A DNA stretch of 40,185 nt from Parcubacteria group bacterium GW2011_GWC2_42_12 (GTDB lineage Bacteria; Patescibacteriota; Patescibacteriia; Patescibacteriales; GWC2-42-12): contig LCCP01000017.1 of assembly GCA_000997945.1 (NCBI GenBank), positions 1 through 40,185 on the forward strand, given 5' to 3'. Positions 30,927-40,185 of the stretch are shown one piece after another. Made by a program: the position numbers and the translations under genes. Every line of letters begins with the position of its first letter. Within the stretch, counting starts at the first letter, position 1. A model generated the notes under the pieces. The model was not told the DNA's origin and did not search any database. It worked only from the letters and a program-made list of their open reading frames with translations.

Positions 30927-33215
30927 CTATTTGGCTAAATGGCTCATGTCAATTGAATAAACAGTGGTATTATTCAAAAAATATATTTTTTTGTTGGTTT
31001 CATCAATTTGGCAATCTTTTAAATTACCAAATTTATCGCTGGTATATTGGCTTAAAAATCGGCCGGTTTTATCCAAGACAATTAATCTTTTATTTGCTGG
31101 CTCAAGAATATAAAGATAATTTTGCTCCGGAGAAATTATCATTTTTGCGGGCTGGTTTAGCGCCGGTTCAATAGCGGTGGTGGAAAAATTTTGCTTTTTT
31201 CCTTTGGTGTATTTAGATATTTCCCCATCATTTTTTAATAAATAGATATCGCCGTCAATATTAAGGCTGACAACCTTAGTTAAATCTTCTTTATTGTTTA
31301 GCCAGGGAGTGGAACCGGTTAGCTGGTTACCATTTTTAGTAAAACGAAAAATTTGTCCGGCCGCCGCGTCAGTTAAATAAAATCTATTATTATATTGCTG
31401 AAAAGCGACAATTTTTTCTAGGTTGCCGTTATAATTAATGTCTAGCCAAGATAATTTTTCTGATTTTGCATCTAAAACCGCTACTTTGTTCGCGCTAAGA
31501 TAATAGATATTATTGTTTTTATCAAGGTTGGGGAAATCAAGCCGGTTGATATCGGGGTTATTTAGATTTATTAAAGTTGTTAACTTACTGTCCAAGTCAA
31601 TGCTATAAATAGTTGCTGGCGCGGCGGCGGCGTAAATTTTATTTTTGGCCAGAATTATATTAATTGGTTTGGCATTGGCGCTGAGATTGATAAGATTAGC
31701 TAATTCAACCGGAGCGACGCGGATGACATGGCTGATTTTTTCCATTTGTACCTGGTGTTTGGCCAGCAGCCGCCGATATTGATTTTTTTGATCTTGGCTG
31801 CCTTGAGGCAGTTGTTTCAAGAGCTCTTTAACTTCTTCGAGCAGTTTCCCGGCGCCAGTTTCGTTATCGTACAAAAGACTCGCGTCTATTTGATTTTGTT
31901 TTTGTTCAATCGCCATCGTTAAGTTATTAATAATCGCCCGCTGCTCCGTGGTTTTATTTTTTATATTTTGCCAGCCGAGATTAGCGGAAAAGATTAATAA
32001 ACAAATCAAGAAGACGGAAAATAGGGTTTTATTAATTTTGTTTAGATTCTTGTACCAGAAGAATGATCTAACGGCGGCGGTCCTAAGGATTGCCCAGGAA
32101 TTTTTTATTTTAAAAATTAGCTTATGGAAAAAATCCGCTAAAGTTTTTTTGTCAGTGATAATTCTAAAAATATAAATAAATAAGCCAATTAAATAAACGC
32201 CGAAATTTTTTAGAGCGTCAAATATTTTTTTAAGTGACAGCCAATCGGCTTTTCTTTTGATAAAGATCTTATCTTTTAACAGAAAGGCCGGGCGGCTGAT
32301 TTTAGCGGTTGGCTTGGGGCTTAAGCGGCCGATTAAATTATTGAAAAATGACGACCATTTTTTGGCACTTACCAAGCCAGACGGCGTTAGCAATCTTTCG
32401 GTTTTTTCTTCAGTGACGATTAAATTGTCAATTGAGGTCTTAGTTGAGCAAATCGGTTCTTTGATTTTTATTCCTTCTATTTCCAGCCCAGCCGTATTTT
32501 TTATGATAATGCCCAAAAAAGGCACATAAGCGTTAATCTTATTGAGCGTATTTTTAATTTGTTCGGCCGCGCCGGCCGGAGGCAAAGTCGTGACAATGCT
32601 GATAATTTGCTTGGCCGACAGGTATTCTCCAAAAGTTTCGTTGGCAAAAATAAAATAACCGCCGCGGGGCAGGGAGCCGCTGATGATATTGGAAAATAAT
32701 TTTATCGCGCTTGGTTGTTTTTTAGTTTCCGGAGAGCTGGTTTGTTCAGTGATGTCAGCTAATTTGTGTTTGATATTATCGCTTGGTTTGCCCCGATATA
32801 TAAGCAAGGCCTTATTTTTTCCTAGATTGGCGAAATGCAGGCTATCGTCATAAATCACGCCGATAGTAAAATTTAAAATATCGGGGTTAAGCTTGATCTT
32901 TTCGGCTTGCAAAAACTCAGCTAATTTTTTATTAGTCTTAGCCAGGGCTGATTCAAAGATATGCTCAATTTTTATCGTACTTACCCTTTCTCTTAAAATC
33001 ATTTTTTCGTTTTGGTAATAATCGTGGTTCAAAGAGTTGATTAGAAAATTAATGATTTTAAGCCCGGCCGTTTTAGTTGAGCCGATTTCCATCAAAGCGA
33101 ATAACTTGCCGGCCAGAGCTTCTTTCCCGGCATCGGGTTGGGCAACATAAATTTCCAACGTTGATTGGCTGCGCTGGGGAGGAGTGAAGATAAATTGGGC
33201 TATCTTATAGTTCAT
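30927..33215 (-). CDS. Membrane protein with divergent PP2C-like N-terminus and beta-propeller-like C-terminus
   Basis: N-terminal FALMEIGSTKTAG...IGVIYDDSLHFANLGKNKALLIYRG; TM LFSVFLICLLIFSANLGW; repeated IYSIDLDSK/IYYLSANKVAVLDAKS/LYILEPANKRLIVLDKTGRFLSQY blades. Confidence 0.65.
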   Translation of the reverse strand: MNYKIAQFIFTPPQRSQSTLEIYVAQPDAGKEALAGKLFALMEIGSTKTAGLKIINFLINSLNHDYYQNEKMILRERVSTIKIEHIFESALAKTNKKLAEFLQAEKIKLNPDILNFTIGVIYDDSLHFANLGKNKALLIYRGKPSDNIKHKLADITEQTSSPETKKQPSAIKLFSNIISGSLPRGGYFIFANETFGEYLSAKQIISIVTTLPPAGAAEQIKNTLNKINAYVPFLGIIIKNTAGLEIEGIKIKEPICSTKTSIDNLIVTEEKTERLLTPSGLVSAKKWSSFFNNLIGRLSPKPTAKISRPAFLLKDKIFIKRKADWLSLKKIFDALKNFGVYLIGLFIYIFRIITDKKTLADFFHKLIFKIKNSWAILRTAAVRSFFWYKNLNKINKTLFSVFLICLLIFSANLGWQNIKNKTTEQRAIINNLTMAIEQKQNQIDASLLYDNETGAGKLLEEVKELLKQLPQGSQDQKNQYRRLLAKHQVQMEKISHVIRVAPVELANLINLSANAKPINIILAKNKIYAAAAPATIYSIDLDSKLTTLINLNNPDINRLDFPNLDKNNNIYYLSANKVAVLDAKSEKLSWLDINYNGNLEKIVAFQQYNNRFYLTDAAAGQIFRFTKNGNQLTGSTPWLNNKEDLTKVVSLNIDGDIYLLKNDGEISKYTKGKKQNFSTTAIEPALNQPAKMIISPEQNYLYILEPANKRLIVLDKTGRFLSQYTSDKFGNLKDCQIDETNKKIYFLNNTTVYSIDMSHLAK

Positions 33216-33434
33216 AATTCAATTTTTGACTAAATGGTATCTTTATTATACAATAAATGAATAAATAAGTTAAGTAACTCCTATAAATCTGCCTGCCTAC
33301 CGGCCGGCCGGCAAAGCCACTACAAATATCACGAATAGATAATAAAAATTTTCAATAATTTGTATTATCCGTAGCTGATTTGTTGATCGGCGGGGCAATT
33401 AGGCGGGCATTTAAAAGCTCAATACATATTTATT

Positions 33435-34049
33435 ATGCTGGAAAAATTATTCGGTTCAAAAACCAGGGTTAAGATTTTAAAATTATTTTTGATTCACCCC
33501 TTAGATAAATACTATATTAGGCAATTGTCGCGTGATTTAAAATTGCAATTGAATTCAGTGCGCCGGGAGTTAGAGAATTTGGAGGGTTTTGGCATCTTAA
33601 CTTCTGACGCCAAAGATATTAATCATGGAGAAACGCCCGCAGAAAAGAAAGCATCAGCCACGGGCCAGGAAAAGAAATATTATCGCGCCAATCCTAATTT
33701 TGTTTTGTTTGACGAGATTAAGGCCTTAATAGTTAAGGCGCAGATTTTGTATGAAAAAGACTTTGTGCGGAAATTGCAAGCTATCGGTAAAATTAAATTG
33801 TTGGTCTTAACCGGAATTTTCGTCAACAACCCGAATTCCCTAATTGATATTTTGTTAGTTGGCAAAATCAATAAGATAAAATTAGTAAAATTAATTAAAG
33901 AGCTGGAAATTGAATTGGGCAAGGAAATTAATTTTACTGTTTTTAATCCGCAGGAATTTAAATACCGTCGCGACATTACCGATATTTTTTTATATGGCAT
34001 TTTAGAAGGCAGAAAGCTAATAGTGATTGATGAAGCAGGCGTGAGTTAG
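33435..34049 (+). CDS. Winged-helix transcriptional regulator
   Basis: MLEKLFGSKTRVKILKLFLIHPLDKYYIRQLSRDLKLQLNSVRRELENLEGFGILTS. Confidence 0.82.
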   Translation: MLEKLFGSKTRVKILKLFLIHPLDKYYIRQLSRDLKLQLNSVRRELENLEGFGILTSDAKDINHGETPAEKKASATGQEKKYYRANPNFVLFDEIKALIVKAQILYEKDFVRKLQAIGKIKLLVLTGIFVNNPNSLIDILLVGKINKIKLVKLIKELEIELGKEINFTVFNPQEFKYRRDITDIFLYGILEGRKLIVIDEAGVS

Positions 34050-34116
34050 CTATTTTCTTATAATTATGATGGTAAGAATGCCCCCTAGCGATAGGGGGTT
34101 TAAATTTTTATTTCGC

Positions 34117-34145
34117 TTGACATTATTTTATATATATGCTATATT
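34117..34145 (+). promoter_or_regulatory. sigma70-like promoter
   Basis: TTGACA (34117-34122), 17 nt, TATATT (34140-34145). Confidence 0.75.
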
Positions 34146-34214
34146 AGTTAGTTAGATAATTTTAATATAAATATTAATAAAATTAGCTAAAATTAGTCAT
34201 AATTATAAAAAAAT

Positions 34215-37200
34215 ATGATGAGTATATTTAAGAAAAATTTGCCTGCCGGCGCGGGCAGGGCTAAAAATTTAATAATGTTTTTGATTAGCTTGGTTATGGC
34301 CGGTTTATTCGGCCTAATCCTGATGGCAGATGAAGCGCTGGCTGCTGCCGGTTTGGATGCAAAAATAAGGCAGGTTAAAACCGCGGCTAACCCGGCGGTT
34401 TATTACCTGGATCATAATCGCGGTTTGAAAAAGCCGTATGTCTCGGCAGCCGCTTTTTTATCTTATGGCAACAAATGGCCAGACATAAAAATTATCAGCC
34501 AGGAGGAATTAGACAAATGGCCGGAAACGCATTTGATGAAAAGCAAAGATTCAAATCAAGTTTATTATATCAGCCAAGGCCGGAAAGCTTTAATAGCATC
34601 GGAACAGCAATTCATTGAGTCCGGATTTAAGTGGGCGGAGATTATGACAATTTCTCCGGCGGATTTAGCCGAATATAAAATTACTGACTTTAAAGTTGGC
34701 GGCGCTGTCGGCGATAATAATGATAATTCATTGGCTATCACTCTGGATTCTTCCAGCCCGAAAGCCGATTATTTAGCCGTTGGCGCTCAAGGTAATTTAG
34801 TGGCGGTTTTTAGCTTAAGAGCTCTAAGCGCGCCGGTTGAAATTACAAAATTTGTTTTAAATTTAAAGGGCATTTTTAATTCTGACGTAATCCAAGAAAT
34901 TTATTTAACTAACGAAAGCGATATTGAATATTCGGTTTCTTCCAGGATGGACAATCGTCAAGCCAGTTTTAATATTAACAGCCGGCCGATATTTATCAGC
35001 TCAGGCGAGACCAAAAAAATAAAAGTTTATGTAAATTTTAAAGATAGTTCGGCGGATGTTACCAATCAGACTTTTCAAGTCGCCATTAATCAAGCTTCTA
35101 ATATAATCGGCGCTAACGCGACCGGCGCTTTTCCTCTAACCGGAGAGACATTTAAACTTATCTCCGGATTCGGTATTTTAGAAAGCGTTACTGCCAGCGA
35201 ACAATCTTTAAGTATTAATAATAATCAAGCGATTATCGGTTCAACGGAAAAAAATATCGGTAAATTCAATTTAGCTGAAACTTCCGGCAGGTCGGATATT
35301 TTTGTTAAAGAATTAAAATTCGCCAATCAGAGCAAAGCCGGCGCGTTCAGTCTAAATAACTTCAAGTTAAAAAATAGAGCTGGGCAAATAATTTCTACCG
35401 TTCCGGAAATGACCAGTGATAGAGAGATAGTCTTTAAATTAAAAGATTATAGAATTAAGAAAAACGGCAATGAAACTTTTATCATTTTAGCCGATATCCC
35501 GGGCGGGGAAAATGGAGAAAACAGTTTGATTAATCTTTATCTCAGCAAAGCCAAGGTTTTGAGCTCGCAGGGGAATTTTAACTTATATGTAAATATAACC
35601 AATCTGGATGAAAATATTACCATTAAGAGGGAGACCTTGGGCCTTGTCGCCAAAGAATTAAAAGCAAATAATAAAGTTTTTATTAAAGAGACGGGCGTGA
35701 TTATCGGTAACTTTGAGATTAGAAATAATAATCAAAAAATTAACTTGGCTAGTTTAAATTTCAGTTTGGGGAAAAATAGCGCTATGCCCGGTTTAACCGA
35801 AACCGTTTATTTGGTTAATTATAATACCGGCGAAGTTTACGGTTATATTAACGGCGACGAATTTGATAACGGCGCGGTTGATGTCGACTTGGGTAATTTG
35901 GATTTAAAGGCCAAACAGAACTTAGTTATCGCCTTAGTTACTAAAATACCCGACAGCGCGCCCAACGGCGGTTATTATAGAATAATTTTAAACGGGCTTA
36001 ACTATCGAGTTGCTAGCGGCGCTTATTGGCGCGATACGGCGAATATTGCCGGAGCGAAATTAACCATCAGCAAATCCAATCTTTATCTCTATCCTAATAA
36101 TGAATTGGGCGATCGATCCTTTATTAAGGGCGAGAAAAATATTAAAATCGCCAGCTTTATTATTGAGGGCGCGGCCGGAGGCGATACTAAAATAACCGAT
36201 TTGACCTTTTCCCGCGGCAGCGACAGCTCGGGTACTATTTCTTTTGACAATGGATTCAGTAATTTGCGCTTTTATATCGGTTCCGCGAAAATTAAAACGA
36301 TCTCCGCTCCCTATAGCGGCGACATCGCCGTTGGCGGCTTCAGTTATGTTTTAAAGTCAGGCGCCAGAGCGGAAATAAAAGTTTACGCGGATACGGAAAA
36401 AGAATTAGGTGCCTCGACGATTCAATTAGCTATTAGCAATCTAGCGGCGGTCAATAGCGGTTCCTTAATACCGGCCGTGGTCAATAATTTAAATGTTAAT
36501 AGCCATAAAGTAAATTTTGGTCAAGCGAAGGCGGAAATCAGTAAAGTTGCCGAGGGTTTTGTGACTCAAGGCGAAAATGATAATGTTATTGCCGGCTTTA
36601 AAGTTAAAAATTCAGGCGTTGAAGATTTAAGATTAGGGGCAATTACCATCAACGCGGCTGATCAAGAATTGACTTATAGCTTGGGTTATAGCAATTTAAG
36701 GATTGTCAATCGCGATCAGCAAAGAACCGCCAGCAGCGCGGTTAGCCGTCCGGTGGCCGGAGCCAATAAAATTAATTTAGGCGGCTACCTTGTCAAGGCC
36801 GGGGAAGAAGCCGTCTTTGATGTTCATGTCAAGGCCAATGACAGCATAGCGGATCAAAATATGGATATTTATTTCAGTGATTTTACGGCTCAAGGCAAAA
36901 CTTCCAGAGTGAGCGCTTTAATCAGCGGCGATCCGACCGACAGTTATAAATTTACCGTAGTTACCGGGAGTAGCGCGAAAATGTTTATTCAACCGGTTAG
37001 CGGTTCCATAACTTACCGTTGGCATGACGCGAATTATCCTTATGGCAATTCTAACGGCGAACATACCGGCATTGACATAGTCACGGCTCAAGGCACTCCG
37101 GTTAAGGCGGCGGCCGCCGGCGCAGTCGTCGCGGTGGTTAGCGGTTCAGGCGATCAGGCCAGCTATATTACCATTAGCCATGGCAACGGCCTAATAACAA

Positions 37201-37382
37201 AATACGCTCACTTATCGCGCCTGGATGTTCAGGCGGGCGATCAGGTTAATCAGGGAGAAATTATCGGTTTGTCCGGCGGTACGCCCGGTACGCCCGGCGC
37301 CGGCCTCTATACCAACGGAGCGCATTTGCATTTTGAAGTCCTGTTAAACGGCGTCAGCGCGGATCCGGAGAAATATTTATAA
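34215..37382 (+). CDS. Large secreted protein with C-terminal M23 (LytM) peptidase domain
   Basis: Signal/TM segment IMFLISLVMAGLFGLILMADEALA. GEHTGIDIVTAQGTPVKAAAAGAVVAV...ISHGNGLITKYAHLSRL...GAHLHFEVLLNG. Confidence 0.9.
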   Translation: MMSIFKKNLPAGAGRAKNLIMFLISLVMAGLFGLILMADEALAAAGLDAKIRQVKTAANPAVYYLDHNRGLKKPYVSAAAFLSYGNKWPDIKIISQEELDKWPETHLMKSKDSNQVYYISQGRKALIASEQQFIESGFKWAEIMTISPADLAEYKITDFKVGGAVGDNNDNSLAITLDSSSPKADYLAVGAQGNLVAVFSLRALSAPVEITKFVLNLKGIFNSDVIQEIYLTNESDIEYSVSSRMDNRQASFNINSRPIFISSGETKKIKVYVNFKDSSADVTNQTFQVAINQASNIIGANATGAFPLTGETFKLISGFGILESVTASEQSLSINNNQAIIGSTEKNIGKFNLAETSGRSDIFVKELKFANQSKAGAFSLNNFKLKNRAGQIISTVPEMTSDREIVFKLKDYRIKKNGNETFIILADIPGGENGENSLINLYLSKAKVLSSQGNFNLYVNITNLDENITIKRETLGLVAKELKANNKVFIKETGVIIGNFEIRNNNQKINLASLNFSLGKNSAMPGLTETVYLVNYNTGEVYGYINGDEFDNGAVDVDLGNLDLKAKQNLVIALVTKIPDSAPNGGYYRIILNGLNYRVASGAYWRDTANIAGAKLTISKSNLYLYPNNELGDRSFIKGEKNIKIASFIIEGAAGGDTKITDLTFSRGSDSSGTISFDNGFSNLRFYIGSAKIKTISAPYSGDIAVGGFSYVLKSGARAEIKVYADTEKELGASTIQLAISNLAAVNSGSLIPAVVNNLNVNSHKVNFGQAKAEISKVAEGFVTQGENDNVIAGFKVKNSGVEDLRLGAITINAADQELTYSLGYSNLRIVNRDQQRTASSAVSRPVAGANKINLGGYLVKAGEEAVFDVHVKANDSIADQNMDIYFSDFTAQGKTSRVSALISGDPTDSYKFTVVTGSSAKMFIQPVSGSITYRWHDANYPYGNSNGEHTGIDIVTAQGTPVKAAAAGAVVAVVSGSGDQASYITISHGNGLITKYAHLSRLDVQAGDQVNQGEIIGLSGGTPGTPGAGLYTNGAHLHFEVLLNGVSADPEKYL

Positions 37383-37399
37383 TATAAAGCTTAAGATAT

Positions 37400-37431
37400 A
37401 AAAACAGTCGGCCCGAGGCCGACTGTTTTTA
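37400..37431. terminator. Intrinsic terminator
   Basis: AAAAACAGTCGGCC-CGA-GGCCGACTGTTTTT. Confidence 0.88.
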
Positions 37432-37469
37432 TATTTGATTTAAGCTGATTTTTCGGTTATGATGAATAC

Positions 37470-38882
37470 ATGAATAAATTATATCTCTATAACACTTTAA
37501 CGCGGCAAAAAGAGGAATTCAAGCCGATTAAGAAGGGCGCGGTCGGTTTATATACTTGCGGCCCGACGGTTTATAATTACGCGCATATCGGCAATCTGCG
37601 CACCTATATTTTTGAAGACATCTTAAAGCGGGTCTTGGTTTATAATGGCTATAAAGTGAAGCATGTCATGAACATTACCGATGTTGGCCACTTGACCGGT
37701 GATCGAGATATGGGCGAGGATAAGTTAGAAAAAGGCGCGAAAAGAGAAAACAAAACCGTTTGGGAAATTGCGGAATTTTATACTCAAGCGTTCCGTGACG
37801 ACATGAAGAGATTAAATATTACGGAACCGAATATTTGGTGCAAGGCGACCGATTATATTAAAGAGCAGATCGAGCTGGTAGAAATTTTAGAGAAGAAAGG
37901 GTACGCCTATAAAATTAGCGATGGCATATATTTTGATATCGCGAAGTTTAAAAATTATAATCAGCTGAGCCATCAGCCGACGGAGAATCTATTGGCCGGA
38001 GCGCGGGTAGAAAAGAACGACGAGAAAAAGAATGCCGCTGATTTTGCTTTATGGAAATTTTCAACCCCCCTTACCCCCTTTGTCGGGGGGGTGAAAACCG
38101 CAAAGAGGCAGATGGAATGGCCCAGCCCTTGGGGAATTGGTTTTCCCGGCTGGGCTATTGAATGTTCGGCTATGAGCCTGGCAGAATTGCGCGATCAACT
38201 GGACATCCATTGCGGCGGCGTTGATCATATTGATATTCACCATACTAATGAAATCGCGCAAAGCGAGGCGGCCACGGGTAAGAAATTTTTTAATTATTGG
38301 CTTCATGGAGCGTTTTTAAATATTGCCGGCGGCAAAAAAATGGCCAAGAGTGAAGATAATTTTTTAACCCTGAAAAATGCTTTTATAAAAAAGAAGATTG
38401 ATCCGCTAATCTACCGTTTTGCCACTCTGCAAACGCATTACCGGAAGCCCATGGAGTATGGCGAAGAGGCGATGAAAAACGCGCAGTCTGGTTTAGAGCA
38501 TTTGTATAATCAGGTTAGGGCGTTAGGCCAAGACCAGGGTAAGATTAATAAAGAATTTGCAGAGAAGTTTTTAGCGGCGGTTAATGACGATTTGAATATG
38601 CCCAAGGTTTTGGCTATGGCGCAGGAATTACTAAAATCCGATCTTACCAATAAAGATAAATTGGCCACAATTTTGGATTTTGATAAAGTCTTGGGGCTAA
38701 ATTTAAATCAAGCCGGCGAGCCGGAGGAAACTTCGGCTGAAGTTACAATTTTGGCGCGCGCGCGGGTCAAGGCGCGCGAAAGTAAAAATTGGACAGAAGC
38801 GGACAGGCTGCGGCGGGAAATAGAAAAATTGGGCTACTCGGCGGAAGACGCGAAAGATGGGCAAAGGATAAGCAAGAAGTAA
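37470..38882 (+). CDS. cysS: Cysteinyl-tRNA synthetase
   Basis: [82 protein letters not shown]. Confidence 0.96.
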   Translation: MNKLYLYNTLTRQKEEFKPIKKGAVGLYTCGPTVYNYAHIGNLRTYIFEDILKRVLVYNGYKVKHVMNITDVGHLTGDRDMGEDKLEKGAKRENKTVWEIAEFYTQAFRDDMKRLNITEPNIWCKATDYIKEQIELVEILEKKGYAYKISDGIYFDIAKFKNYNQLSHQPTENLLAGARVEKNDEKKNAADFALWKFSTPLTPFVGGVKTAKRQMEWPSPWGIGFPGWAIECSAMSLAELRDQLDIHCGGVDHIDIHHTNEIAQSEAATGKKFFNYWLHGAFLNIAGGKKMAKSEDNFLTLKNAFIKKKIDPLIYRFATLQTHYRKPMEYGEEAMKNAQSGLEHLYNQVRALGQDQGKINKEFAEKFLAAVNDDLNMPKVLAMAQELLKSDLTNKDKLATILDFDKVLGLNLNQAGEPEETSAEVTILARARVKARESKNWTEADRLRREIEKLGYSAEDAKDGQRISKK

Positions 38883-39094
38883 TTTTTTTATTGACTTTTC
38901 ATTTTGACTGTTTGCCGGGGTAATTAATTTTTTCGTTGCGGAACTCGCAGAACTGTTAGCCGCATTAACATGAACCCGGATACTACGCTCTATTCCGGCC
39001 ACTTAATATGAACTAGATGGCGGCTCAAACAGTCCTCACTTCAAAAATTAACTACCCCAGCAAACAGCATAACCGGCTTAGGCCGTATTTTTGT

Positions 39095-40021
39095 ATGCCA
39101 AATTTTTGGTTAAAACTGAAGAAGCCGATTTACGCTTTGGCGCCCATGGCCGGAGTGACGGACAGCGCTTTTCGGCAAATTTGTAAGCAATACGGCGCGG
39201 AGGTGGTTTATAGCGAAATGGTTAGCGCCACGGCCATCGTTTATAATTCCCAGAAAACTTTGGCTTTAATGAAATTTAATAAAAAAGAGCGTCCCTTTGT
39301 GGTTCAGCTCTTTGGCGCCAAGCCGGAGCATTTCGCCCGAGCCGCCCGAATTGCGGCCAAGGAAATTAAATCAGACGGCATTGACATAAATTTCGGCTGT
39401 CCGGTTAAAAAAATCGCGCGCCAGGGCGCGGGCGCGGTCTTAATGAATAATGTTAAGTTGGCGCGGGAAATAATTGAAGCGATCATAAATAATACTGATT
39501 TGCCCGTGTCCATAAAAATCAGGTCGCGAGCCGGATCAACTACGGCGTTGGATTTTTTAAAACCTTTGGCGGATTTGGACATTAAAGCCGTGATGATCCA
39601 TGGCCGGAGCGTGGCAGAGGCACAGAGCGGGGGAGTGGATTGGCAGATTATTAAACAGGCGCGCCAATATGTGAAAGGCGTTTTGCTAGCTAACGGCGGA
39701 GTTAAAGACAAGATAAGTGCCGACGAACTTTTAAGCAAAACCGGCGCGGATGGAATCGGCATCGGTCAAGGTGCCTTAGGCAGACCGTGGATCTTCTCGC
39801 AACTCGTAGCTCGCAACTCGCAACCCATAACGAAGAAAAAAATTTTTCAAATAGTTTTAAAGCATGCCAAGCTAGCGGAGAAGTTAAAGGGCCAGCCGGG
39901 GATTATTGAAATGCGCAAGCATTTGTGCTGGTATGTGAGCGGTTTGCCAAACGCCAGTAGTTTAAGGCAGAAATTAATTAAAGTGGCCAGCGTTGATGAA
40001 ATAGAAAAAATTTTAAGATAA
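39095..40021 (+). CDS. dus: tRNA-dihydrouridine synthase
   Basis: APMAGVTDSAFRQICKQYGAEVVYSEMVSA, INFGCPVKKIARQGAGAVLM, IHGRS, LANGGV, GIGIGQGALGRPWIF. Confidence 0.93.
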   Translation: MPNFWLKLKKPIYALAPMAGVTDSAFRQICKQYGAEVVYSEMVSATAIVYNSQKTLALMKFNKKERPFVVQLFGAKPEHFARAARIAAKEIKSDGIDINFGCPVKKIARQGAGAVLMNNVKLAREIIEAIINNTDLPVSIKIRSRAGSTTALDFLKPLADLDIKAVMIHGRSVAEAQSGGVDWQIIKQARQYVKGVLLANGGVKDKISADELLSKTGADGIGIGQGALGRPWIFSQLVARNSQPITKKKIFQIVLKHAKLAEKLKGQPGIIEMRKHLCWYVSGLPNASSLRQKLIKVASVDEIEKILR

Positions 40022-40185
40022 ATTTATTAGTTTTATTATTTATTAAGTTTATGTTATAATATTAGTTAGACGTTAATAAGTAATTTTGGTTTAAGTTAAT
40101 TTTTGGGTGCTTGGTTTCTTAATATTTGGCAAATCATTTTGTATCGATTTTCCCGACTTATGCCCCGATGCATTCTAAGCAAATT

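Noticed and set aside
39017-39094. Upstream extension of the dus ORF
   Set aside because: MPNFWLKLKKPIYALAPMAGVTD from 39095 matches the expected N-terminus.

Overview
The window looks like a chromosome segment of a low-GC, probably Patescibacteria/CPR-type bacterium. This placement is inferred from gene content and style, not from a search. The backbone holds cell-surface polysaccharide genes (rmlD-like, rmlA-like, several GT2 glycosyltransferases, galU), a MtnA + class II aldolase + YkgJ-type cluster, PfkB and PduL-like genes, mutM, large Cys-rich secreted proteins, a CAP-domain protein, mltG, an L10 leader followed by rplJ-rplL, an M23 peptidase, cysS and a dus gene. The most unusual region is about 6.65-12.64 kb. 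There a Xer/integrase-type tyrosine recombinase (11817-12638, +) sits beside an integron-like array of small cassettes. Four near-identical palindromic repeats of about 175-190 bp (plus one internally deleted copy) punctuate the array. Each array repeat ends in GGCATAAC and is followed by an attC-like palindrome (GCATAAC-spacer-CGGCxxATCTG ... complementary arm-GTTRKRY) whose inner arms differ between sites but stay complementary. Individual cassette genes are also enclosed by cassette-specific inverted repeats. Two of the attC-like intervals contain diverged copies of an apparently undescribed RNA of about 207 nt. It has a sigma70-like promoter, an intrinsic terminator, a long 5'/3' stem with compensatory changes, and a tRNA/tmRNA-like T-arm plus acceptor that competes with the long stem. 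Short palindromic or minisatellite elements also lie in frame inside several housekeeping CDSs. All homology calls are by eye from protein motifs; no database search was possible.
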